Below, piece by piece: positions 36,948 through 42,909 of a stretch of 42,909 nt of DNA. Position 1 is the stretch's first letter. The number at the start of each line of letters is the position of its first letter. Made by a program: the position numbers and the translations under genes. The notes beneath the pieces are model-generated. The model was not told the origin of the DNA. It ran no database searches and saw only the letters and a program-made list of their open reading frames with translations. The DNA comes from Candidatus Competibacteraceae bacterium (GTDB taxonomy: Bacteria > Pseudomonadota > Gammaproteobacteria > Competibacterales > Competibacteraceae): positions 1 to 42,909 of the forward strand of contig REEE01000270.1 in the NCBI GenBank assembly GCA_007695245.1. Reading direction: 5' to 3'.

Positions 36948-37928
36948 ATGACTGAAATCACCGTCATCGGCGCGGGAGTCGTGGGGCTCTGCGCGACCAC
37001 CGAACTGGTGGCGCGGGGGGTTCGCGTCCGGCTGGTGGATCGCGGCGGCGCGCCGGGCGCGCACGGCTGCTCCTGGTGGGCGGGCGGCATGCTGGCCCCG
37101 TTTTGCGAGGGCGAGAGCGCGGAGGAACCGGTAATCCGTTTGGGACAGGAAGCCGCTGGATGGTGGGAGACCCACGCCGGTGGGGTGACCTGCAACGGTT
37201 CTCTGGTGGTGGCGCTGGATCGCGACCGGGACGAGTTGGCGCGCTTCGCGCGGCGGACGGAACGCCATCAAGCGTTGGGAGCCGAGCAGGTCGCGGCGCT
37301 CGAACCCGATCTGGAATCTCGCGTCAGACAGGCGCTGTTTTTTCCCGATGAGGCCCATCTGGATCCGCGGCGCGCGCTCGGCGCGCTGGCCGCAAAGCTG
37401 CGGGAGCGGGGGATAGAGATCGAGCGCGCCACCGTCCGACCCGAGGGAACGACGATCGACTGCCGGGGCCTCGCCGCCCGGGATGTCTTGTCCGATCTGC
37501 GTGGGGTGAAAGGCGAAATGGTGGTGCTGCGCTGTCCGGACGTGCGGCTGACCCGTCCCGTGCGGCTGCTGCATCCGCGCCTGCCGCTCTACATCGTGCC
37601 GCGCGGCGACGGAGTTTATATGTTGGGGGCCACGGTGATCGAGGCGTCGGAACGGGGACGCGTTACCGCCCGCGCGCTGTTGGAACTACTCTCGGCGGCC
37701 TATGCTTTACACCCGGCTTTCGCCGAGGCCGAGATCGTGGAGATCGGCGCCGACGCCCGGCCCGCTTTTCCCGACAACCTGCCGCGCATCCGCCGACGGG
37801 GCGCGGTGATTTACGTCAATGGCCTCTATCGTCACGGTTTCCTGCTGGCGCCCGCTTTGGCGCGCCGGGTGGCCGATCTGGTGCTGGAGGGCCAACGCCC
37901 GGAGATGATGGATGAAGATCACGCTTAA
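36948..37928 (+). CDS. thiO: Glycine oxidase ThiO
   Basis: ThiO is an FAD enzyme that oxidises glycine to iminoglycine for the thiazole ring of thiamin. The 326-aa protein begins with the FAD motif VIGAGVVGLCATTELVARG and has CSWWAGGMLAPFCEGE. The C-terminal block VNGLYRHGFLLAPALARRVADLVL is typical of ThiO. The ATG at 36948 follows AGGAGA. It heads thiO-thiS-thiG-thiE-thiF; the next gene overlaps it by 17 bases. The 79-base leader holds a small inverted repeat (CTCCAG/CTGGAG, 36880-36910) but no TPP riboswitch. Confidence 0.91.
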   Translation: MTEITVIGAGVVGLCATTELVARGVRVRLVDRGGAPGAHGCSWWAGGMLAPFCEGESAEEPVIRLGQEAAGWWETHAGGVTCNGSLVVALDRDRDELARFARRTERHQALGAEQVAALEPDLESRVRQALFFPDEAHLDPRRALGALAAKLRERGIEIERATVRPEGTTIDCRGLAARDVLSDLRGVKGEMVVLRCPDVRLTRPVRLLHPRLPLYIVPRGDGVYMLGATVIEASERGRVTARALLELLSAAYALHPAFAEAEIVEIGADARPAFPDNLPRIRRRGAVIYVNGLYRHGFLLAPALARRVADLVLEGQRPEMMDEDHA

Positions 37929-38109
37929 CGGTGAGCCGCGCGAAGTGACGAGCGCGAACCTCACGAAAACGCTCGAAGAACTGGGTTTCGGCGCAGCCAA
38001 GGTGGCGACGGCGGTGAACGGCGCTTTCGTACCGGTCGCGGCGCGCGAGACCGCCCAACTGGCCGAGGGCGATCGACTTGAAGTCCTGGCCCCCATGCAA
38101 GGCGGCTGA
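37912..38109 (+). CDS. thiS: Thiamin sulfur-carrier protein ThiS
   Basis: ThiS is a ubiquitin-like carrier whose C-terminal Gly-Gly is adenylated and thiocarboxylated to donate sulfur to the thiazole. The 65-aa protein starts [12 protein letters not shown] and ends with MQGG, the required tail. The ATG at 37912 overlaps the thiO end; thiG begins right after. Confidence 0.93.
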   Translation: MKITLNGEPREVTSANLTKTLEELGFGAAKVATAVNGAFVPVAARETAQLAEGDRLEVLAPMQGG

Positions 38110-38110
38110 G

Positions 38111-38875
38111 ATGCGCGATTTTTACGGAGTGCGACTCGACAGCCGCCTGATGCTGGGGACAGCGCAATACCCGTCGCCCGCAATCCTGGCCGAGGCGTTT
38201 CGCGCCTCGGGCGCCGGGGTGGCGACCGTCTCGCTCCGGCGCGAGCAGGGCGCGGGACAGGACTTCTGGGCGCTCATCCGGGAACTCGGCGTGCGCGTGC
38301 TACCCAATACCGCCGGCTGCTACACGGTCAAGGAGGCGGTGACGACGGCGCACATGGCGCGCGAGGTGTTCGAGACCCCGTGGATCAAACTGGAGGTCAT
38401 CGGCCATGCCGATACGCTGCAACCCGATCCCTTCGGGCTGGTCGAAGCCGCGCGGATCCTGGCGGACGACGGCTTCGCGGTGTTTCCCTACACCACCGAG
38501 GATCTGGTGCTGGCCGACCGCTTGATCGAGGCCGGCTGCCGGGTGCTCATGCCTTGGGGGGCACCCATCGGCTCGGGTCTCGGGCTGAACAACCGTTACG
38601 GACTGCGCGCGCTGCGCGCCCATTTTCCCGAGGTGCCGTTGGTGGTCGATGCGGGGCTGGGCCTGCCCTCCCAGGCGGCCGAGGCCATGGAACTGGGCTA
38701 CGACGCGGTGCTGTTGAACACGGCGGTGGCGAAAGCGGGCGATCCGGTGGCCATGGCGCGGGCCTTTGCGCTGGCGGTCGAAGCCGGCCGCCTGGCGTGG
38801 GCCGCCGACCCCATGGAGCCGCGCGACATGGCCGCGCCCTCGACGCCGGTGATCGGGAAAGCGTGGCTGACATGA
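38111..38875 (+). CDS. thiG: Thiazole synthase ThiG
   Basis: ThiG condenses deoxyxylulose phosphate, iminoglycine and ThiS-borne sulfur into the thiazole. The 254-aa TIM barrel has [15 protein letters not shown] and [24 protein letters not shown]. Lys93 in WIKLEVIG is the imine-forming lysine. [15 protein letters not shown] and [27 protein letters not shown] follow. The ATG at 38111 sits immediately after the thiS stop, matching family length. Its stop overlaps thiE as ATGA. Confidence 0.96.
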   Translation: MRDFYGVRLDSRLMLGTAQYPSPAILAEAFRASGAGVATVSLRREQGAGQDFWALIRELGVRVLPNTAGCYTVKEAVTTAHMAREVFETPWIKLEVIGHADTLQPDPFGLVEAARILADDGFAVFPYTTEDLVLADRLIEAGCRVLMPWGAPIGSGLGLNNRYGLRALRAHFPEVPLVVDAGLGLPSQAAEAMELGYDAVLLNTAVAKAGDPVAMARAFALAVEAGRLAWAADPMEPRDMAAPSTPVIGKAWLT

Positions 38876-39468
38876 AGCTCGATCCGTTCTATCCCATCTT
38901 CGACCGCGCCGACTGGCTGCGCCGGACTTTGCCCTTGGGGGTGAAGCTGGTCCAGTTACGCATCAAAAACCGGACGGAGGCCGATACGCGGGCGGAAATC
39001 CGCGCCGGGCTGGCGCTCTGCCGCGCTTACGGCGCGGTGCTGGTGGTCAACGATTACTGGCAAATCGCCATCGACGAAGGGGCGGAGTTCTTGCACCTGG
39101 GACAGGAGGATCTGGAGGCCGCCGACCTGCCCGCCATCCGCCGCGCCGGGCTACGGCTCGGTGTCAGCACCCACGACCATGCCGAGTTGGATCGCGCCTT
39201 GACCGTCGGACCGGATTACCTCGCCCTCGGGCCGGTGTATCCGACCCTCCTGAAAACCATGAAATGGGACCCGCAGGGGTTGGCGCGGGTGAGCGAATGG
39301 AAACGGCGGATCGGGGATATTCCGCTTTGCGCCATCGGCGGGATGACGGTCGAGCGGGCTCGGGGCGCGCTGGAGGCCGGAGCCGATCTGATCTCGGTCG
39401 TGACCGATATCACGCTGAATCCCGCGCCTGAGGCGCGGGTTCGCCAATGGCTCGCGGTGACCCGATGA
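38872..39468 (+). CDS. thiE: Thiamin-phosphate synthase ThiE
   Basis: ThiE joins the pyrimidine diphosphate and thiazole phosphate to give thiamin phosphate. The 198-aa TIM barrel shows [59 protein letters not shown] and [11 protein letters not shown]. It is a little shorter than E. coli ThiE. Tight coupling at both ends (ATGA overlaps with thiG and thiF) marks one operon. The pyrimidine genes thiC and thiD are not in the window. Confidence 0.93.
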   Translation: MKLDPFYPIFDRADWLRRTLPLGVKLVQLRIKNRTEADTRAEIRAGLALCRAYGAVLVVNDYWQIAIDEGAEFLHLGQEDLEAADLPAIRRAGLRLGVSTHDHAELDRALTVGPDYLALGPVYPTLLKTMKWDPQGLARVSEWKRRIGDIPLCAIGGMTVERARGALEAGADLISVVTDITLNPAPEARVRQWLAVTR

Positions 39469-40457
39469 GCCGCTACGCCCGACAGATGATCCTGCCCGAA
39501 GTGGGGGCGGCGGGCCAAGCGCGACTGGCGGCGGCGACGGTGCTGGTGGTGGGCGCGGGGGGCCTGGGCGCGCCGGTGCTGCATTATCTGGTCGGGGCGG
39601 GGGTGGGACGGATCACGTTGGTCGATCCCGACCGGGTGGAGCGGGGCAATCTGCACCGCCAGCCACTCTACGGCGAACCGCATCTGGGGCGACCCAAGGC
39701 AGAAGCGGCGGCGGCGGTGCTGGCGGGGCTGAACCCGGATTGCCAGGTCCGCCCGCTGAGGGTCCGGCTGGATGCCGGCAATGTCGAGAGTTTGCTGGAA
39801 GGCGCCGACCTGGCGCTCGACTGCGCCGACAGTTTCGCGGTCAGCTATACGCTTTCGGATGTCTGCCAGACCGCGGGGCTACCGCTGATCAGCGCTTCGG
39901 CGCTGGGCCTCGGGGGCTATGTGGGCGGCTTTTGCGGGGGCGCGCCCTCGTTGCGCGCGGTGTTTCCCGACCTGCCCGATCGGGCGGCGAACTGCGCTAC
40001 CGCCGGCGTGCTCGGTCCCGTCGTCGGCGCGATCGGCGCGTTGCAAGCGCAGATGGCGCTGGCGGTGCTGCTGGAACTGACGCCTTCGCCGCTCGGCCAG
40101 ATGGTGACGCTGGATGCGGCCACCTTTCGTTTCGGCGGCTTTCGCTTCGACGCGGCGCCGGAGCCCGAAGGGCCGCTGTTCCGCTTTCTGGCACCCGACG
40201 CCATCGCGCCGACGGATTTTACCGTCGATCTGCGCGATGCGACCGAGGCACCGACCCTCGCCACTCCCACCGCGCTACGCCTGCCGGTCGAAGCCCTCGG
40301 CTCCGGTGGTCCTTGCCCCAAACCAGGGCAGCGCGCCGTGTTGTGCTGCCGCACCGGTCTGCGGTCGTGGCAGGCGGCCCGCCGCTTGCGAGACGTCTGG
40401 GACGGCGAGCTCGTGCTGGTGGCGTTGGGCGACGCGCCGGAGTCGAACGCCGATTAG
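39465..40457 (+). CDS. thiF: ThiF/MoeB-type adenylyltransferase fused to a rhodanese domain
   Basis: This protein adenylates the ThiS C-terminus. The 330-aa product has an E1-like domain (RYARQMILPEVG, GAGGLGAPVLHYLVGAGVG, DPDRVERGNLHRQ, CADSFAVSYTLSD). A C-terminal rhodanese-like domain has a catalytic-type Cys295 in CRTGLRSWQAARRL. The fusion would let one protein both activate ThiS and relay sulfur, as in MoeZ/Uba4-type proteins. The paired CxxC zinc motifs usual in this family are not visible. A MoaD-directed role is possible, but the operon points to ThiS. Confidence 0.88.
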   Translation: MSRYARQMILPEVGAAGQARLAAATVLVVGAGGLGAPVLHYLVGAGVGRITLVDPDRVERGNLHRQPLYGEPHLGRPKAEAAAAVLAGLNPDCQVRPLRVRLDAGNVESLLEGADLALDCADSFAVSYTLSDVCQTAGLPLISASALGLGGYVGGFCGGAPSLRAVFPDLPDRAANCATAGVLGPVVGAIGALQAQMALAVLLELTPSPLGQMVTLDAATFRFGGFRFDAAPEPEGPLFRFLAPDAIAPTDFTVDLRDATEAPTLATPTALRLPVEALGSGGPCPKPGQRAVLCCRTGLRSWQAARRLRDVWDGELVLVALGDAPESNAD

Positions 40458-40498
40458 GAAAGACCGGCGCGGGAGGCTCGGTAAGGAGAAAGCTTCCG

Positions 40499-41176
40499 TT
40501 ACAGAACGCCTCGCTCCGCCAGCGACACGACCTGGCTGTCGCCGACCACGATGTGATCCAGCAGGCGCACGTCTACCAGAGCTAATGCTTCCTTCAGCCG
40601 CACCGTGATCAACTCGTCAGCCCGGCTCGGTTCGGCGATGCCGGAGGGATGGTTGTGCGCGACGATGGCGGCGGCGGCGTTGTGGTAAAGCGCCCGTTTC
40701 ACGACTTGGCGAGGATGCACCGAGGAGCTGTCGATGGTGCCGAAAAACAGTTCCTCGTACTGGATCACCCGATGCTTGTTGTCGAGAAACAGGCAAGAGA
40801 ATACTTCGTGCGGATGGTGGCGCATGCGGACCATGAAATACCGGCGGGTGTCGGCCACACTCTGAATGGCGTCGCCGCGCTGCAAGATTTCTTCCAGATG
40901 GCGCCGGGCCAGTTCCAGCACCGCCTGCAACTGCACGTACTTGGCCGGACCCAGGCCATGCGTCGCGCAAAACGCCGTTTGATCGAGTTCCAGCAGCCGG
41001 CGCAAGCCGCCGTGCTCCTTGAGCATGTCGCGCGCCAGATCGACGGCGCTGCGGCCCTTGACGCCAACCCGTAGAAAGATCGCCAGTAGTTCGGCATCGG
41101 ACAGGGCGGAGGCTCCACGCAACAGCAATTTTTCGCGAGGGCGTTCGTCGTCGGGCCAGTCACGGATGGAAGGCAT
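40499..41176 (-). CDS. radC: RadC/JAB-domain protein
   Basis: This 225-aa protein has an N-terminal helix-hairpin-helix ([49 protein letters not shown]) and a JAMM metalloprotease-like domain. The metal motif is [15 protein letters not shown] (His174, His176, Asp187). RadC was once linked to DNA repair, but its function is unsettled. The length is standard. The ATG at 41176 is the family start ([18 protein letters not shown]). It converges on thiF with a 41-base gap and is divergent from coaBC, its usual neighbour. Confidence 0.93.
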   Translation of the reverse strand: MPSIRDWPDDERPREKLLLRGASALSDAELLAIFLRVGVKGRSAVDLARDMLKEHGGLRRLLELDQTAFCATHGLGPAKYVQLQAVLELARRHLEEILQRGDAIQSVADTRRYFMVRMRHHPHEVFSCLFLDNKHRVIQYEELFFGTIDSSSVHPRQVVKRALYHNAAAAIVAHNHPSGIAEPSRADELITVRLKEALALVDVRLLDHIVVGDSQVVSLAERGVL

Positions 41177-41406
41177 CGGAGTTTCCCTGATTTTTTATCC
41201 GCGCCAAGCATGACCACGAATCCGGAATCGAGCAAGTTTCCCCTACATCCAAACCGCAGCCCGTGCCGCTGCTGGGAAAAACACCAAACCCGACGCCCCG
41301 TTCTAAGGCAGCCAGCGGCTTTTAAGCACCAGCATGAAGCGTAATGGGGGGCTTAAAAACCGTGTAGCGCAGTCAGAATAACGACTAAGATTTACAAAAC
41401 AATCAG
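41177..41406. other. Intergenic region upstream of radC
   Basis: No gene is seen. A perfect 8-base inverted repeat (TTTTAAGC at 41320-41327, GCTTAAAA at 41351-41358) has a 23-base loop. It could be an operator or a weak transcriptional barrier between radC and the RNA downstream. Confidence 0.35.
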
Positions 41407-41436
41407 TTGATAAAGTTGGCCGCTAATTTGCATTAT
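41407..41436 (+). promoter_or_regulatory. Candidate promoter for the RNA upstream of coaBC
   Basis: TTGATA (41407-41412, five of six consensus bases) lies 18 bases before CATTAT (41431-41436). An overlapping TTATAC (41433-41438) is an alternative -10. The predicted start is near 41443. Confidence 0.5.
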
Positions 41437-41442
41437 ACGCTA

Positions 41443-41573
41443 TCAAGGATTCGCGCCATCAAGCCTCTCCGACTTGAATGTTGTGCGAATCCGGGCGGCT
41501 AACGGGGGCCGCCGTCGCGGACTATGGCGTCCGATCACGGATCATCACGATGCGTGTTCGGACGCCCTTTTTA
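41443..41573 (+). ncRNA. Candidate structured RNA (three hairpins) upstream of coaBC
   Basis: About 130 bases with three successive strong hairpins and no open reading frame of note. Hairpin 1 pairs GGATTCGC (41447-41454) with GCGAATCC (41485-41492) and carries an inner TCAAG/CTTGA helix (41459-41463 with 41473-41477). Hairpin 2 pairs GGCGGC (41494-41499) with GCCGCC (41508-41513). Hairpin 3 is an intrinsic terminator. With a promoter-like sequence just upstream, this is either an independent small RNA or an attenuating leader for coaBC. I do not recognise the family. Confidence 0.55.
41526..41573 (+). terminator. Intrinsic terminator ending the candidate RNA
   Basis: GGCGTCCGA (41526-41534) pairs perfectly with TCGGACGCC (41558-41566), followed by CTTTTTATT. 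Inside the loop CACG/CGTG and CATC/GATG can also pair. It lies about 95 bases upstream of the coaBC ATG and downstream of no annotated gene. Confidence 0.82.
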
Positions 41574-41668
41574 TTGCCCGTGATTCCCACGAACCCGCCG
41601 GGTTTCGCGCTGGTCCGGGCTGCGTTAAGCTTGTTTGGAACCTCTCCTTCACCCCCGCGAGTTCCGCC

Positions 41669-42909
41669 ATGCCGCAACCTCTGGCTAATAAACGCATCCT
41701 GCTCGGCATCACCGGCGGTATCGCCGCCTACAAGAGCGCCGATCTGACCCGCCGGCTGAGCGAGGTGGGCGCCGAGGTACAGGTGGTGATGACGCCGGCG
41801 GCCACCACCTTTGTCGCTCCACTGACCTTTCAGGCGGTTTCCGGGCGGCCGGTGCGAATCGAGATGCTGGACCCCCAAGCCGAGGCCGGCATGAGCCACA
41901 TCGAGCTGGCGCGCTGGGCGGATTTGATCCTGGTCGCGCCCGCCACCGCCGATTTTCTCGCCCGGTTGGCGCACGGCTTGGCCAACGACCTGCTCAGCAC
42001 TCTGTGTCTGGCCACCGACCGGCCCATCGCCGTCGCGCCCGCCATGAACCGACTGATGTGGGAAAACGTCGCGACTCAGGACAATTGCCGCTTGCTGGCG
42101 CGACGCGGGATCGCGATCTGGGGGCCAGGCGTCGGCGAGCAGGCTTGTGGCGAGGTCGGCACCGGGCGGATGTTGGAGGCGCTGGAACTGCGCGATTTGG
42201 TGGTCGAACGACTCGGCGTCCGGGAAGGCGCGACCGAATGGCGCGTCGAGCCGCCGGACGCGCCGCTCACCTCGCACGACCTGCAAGGGCTGACCGTGCT
42301 GATCACCGCCGGTCCCACCCGCGAGGCGCTGGACCCGGTGCGCTTCCTCAGCAACCGCAGCACGGGGAAAATGGGCTTCGCCGTGGCCGACGCGGCGGCG
42401 GCGGCCGGCGCGCGGGTGCTGTTGGTCAGCGGTCCGGTGCATCTGCCCACCCCGACCGGGGTCGAGCGGATCGACGTGGAAAGCGCCCTCGACATGCACG
42501 AGGCGGTGATGCGGCGGGTCCGGGAAGCGCAGATCTTTATCGCCACCGCCGCCGTGGCCGACTACCGCGCCGCCGCCCCCGAGGATCAGAAAATCAAGAA
42601 GACCCATAACACCCTGCATCTGGAACTCGCGCGCAACCCCGACATTCTGGCGGAAGTCGCCGCGCTGAGTTCGCACCGGCCGTTCACGGTCGGCTTCGCC
42701 GCCGAAACCCACGAGGTCCTGCGCTACGCCGAGGACAAGCGCCGCCGCAAGAATCTGGACCTGATCGCCGCCAATCAGGTCGGCGTGGCCGGCAGCGGCT
42801 TCGAGAGCGACCAGAACGCATTGCACGTCTTGTGGGAGGGTGGGGAAAAGGTCCTGCCGCTGGCCGATAAAACCCTGCTCGGGCAGCAATTGGTCGCGCT
42901 GATCGCGGA
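41669..42909 (+). CDS. coaBC: Bifunctional CoaBC: PPC synthetase / PPC decarboxylase (3' end cut by window)
   Basis: CoaBC couples cysteine to 4'-phosphopantothenate and decarboxylates the product in CoA synthesis. The N-terminal FMN-dependent CoaC domain has [40 protein letters not shown] (catalytic His77) and [16 protein letters not shown] contains the active Cys. The C-terminal CoaB domain starts [20 protein letters not shown] and has [19 protein letters not shown] and ARNPDIL. 413 codons are present with no stop before the edge, so only a few residues are missing. No clear ribosome site precedes the ATG at 41669. Confidence 0.95.
   Translation, partial: MPQPLANKRILLGITGGIAAYKSADLTRRLSEVGAEVQVVMTPAATTFVAPLTFQAVSGRPVRIEMLDPQAEAGMSHIELARWADLILVAPATADFLARLAHGLANDLLSTLCLATDRPIAVAPAMNRLMWENVATQDNCRLLARRGIAIWGPGVGEQACGEVGTGRMLEALELRDLVVERLGVREGATEWRVEPPDAPLTSHDLQGLTVLITAGPTREALDPVRFLSNRSTGKMGFAVADAAAAAGARVLLVSGPVHLPTPTGVERIDVESALDMHEAVMRRVREAQIFIATAAVADYRAAAPEDQKIKKTHNTLHLELARNPDILAEVAALSSHRPFTVGFAAETHEVLRYAEDKRRRKNLDLIAANQVGVAGSGFESDQNALHVLWEGGEKVLPLADKTLLGQQLVALIA

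Overview
The window is about 43 kb of GC-rich, gene-dense bacterial chromosome. The gene families and their order point to a gammaproteobacterium: rppH-ptsP, rsmG-parA-parB followed by atpIBEFHAGDC-glmU, sdhCDAB with ygfZ, sdhE and ygfX, and yajD, djlA and cnoX. A two-step glycine methylation route to glycine betaine suggests a salt-tolerant or osmotically challenged lineage, such as Chromatiales or Competibacteraceae relatives. That placement is inference from gene content only. I saw no phage, transposon, CRISPR array or plasmid functions.

Layout. 0.2-4.5 kb: rppH and ptsP (RNA 5'-end processing, nitrogen PTS), then a convergent orphan TAXI-type binding protein. 4.9-7.3 kb: rsmG-parA-parB. 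7.3-14.7 kb: the complete F1Fo ATP synthase operon, with a good sigma70-type promoter and a strong terminator. 14.8-17.9 kb: glmU, gltX and a tRNA-Ala(GGC)/tRNA-Glu(TTC) pair. 17.9-21.0 kb, minus strand: a secreted Cache protein, then yrdA-moxR-DUF58. 21.3-25.3 kb: a short-chain dehydrogenase, then glycine/sarcosine and sarcosine/dimethylglycine methyltransferases followed by a PfkB nucleoside kinase. 25.3-27.4 kb, minus strand: metZ and a HAD phosphatase behind a SAM-II-type riboswitch and an intrinsic terminator. 27.5-33.9 kb: rnt, ygfZ, a short sdhAF4-like gene, sdhCDAB, sdhE and ygfX. 34.1-36.9 kb: yajD, fdxA, cnoX, djlA. 36.9-40.5 kb: thiamin thiazole genes thiO-thiS-thiG-thiE-thiF, with a rhodanese domain fused to ThiF. 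40.5-42.9 kb: radC (minus), then a structured, probably transcribed RNA with its own promoter and terminator, then coaBC, which runs off the window end.

How the genes work together. GSMT and SDMT consume three SAM per betaine and release SAH. The kinase could remove the adenosine made from SAH, and metZ makes the homocysteine needed to rebuild methionine. The SAM-sensing leader on metZ therefore links methionine synthesis to the methyl demand of osmolyte production. A second coherent block is respiratory complex II with its flavinylation and assembly helpers (SdhE, SdhAF4) and the Fe-S/folate protein YgfZ.

The observations most worth checking are the metZ riboswitch-terminator, the three-hairpin RNA upstream of coaBC, and the long structured leader of the GSMT gene. 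Protein calls rest on visible motifs and remembered family sequences. No database search or folding program was run.
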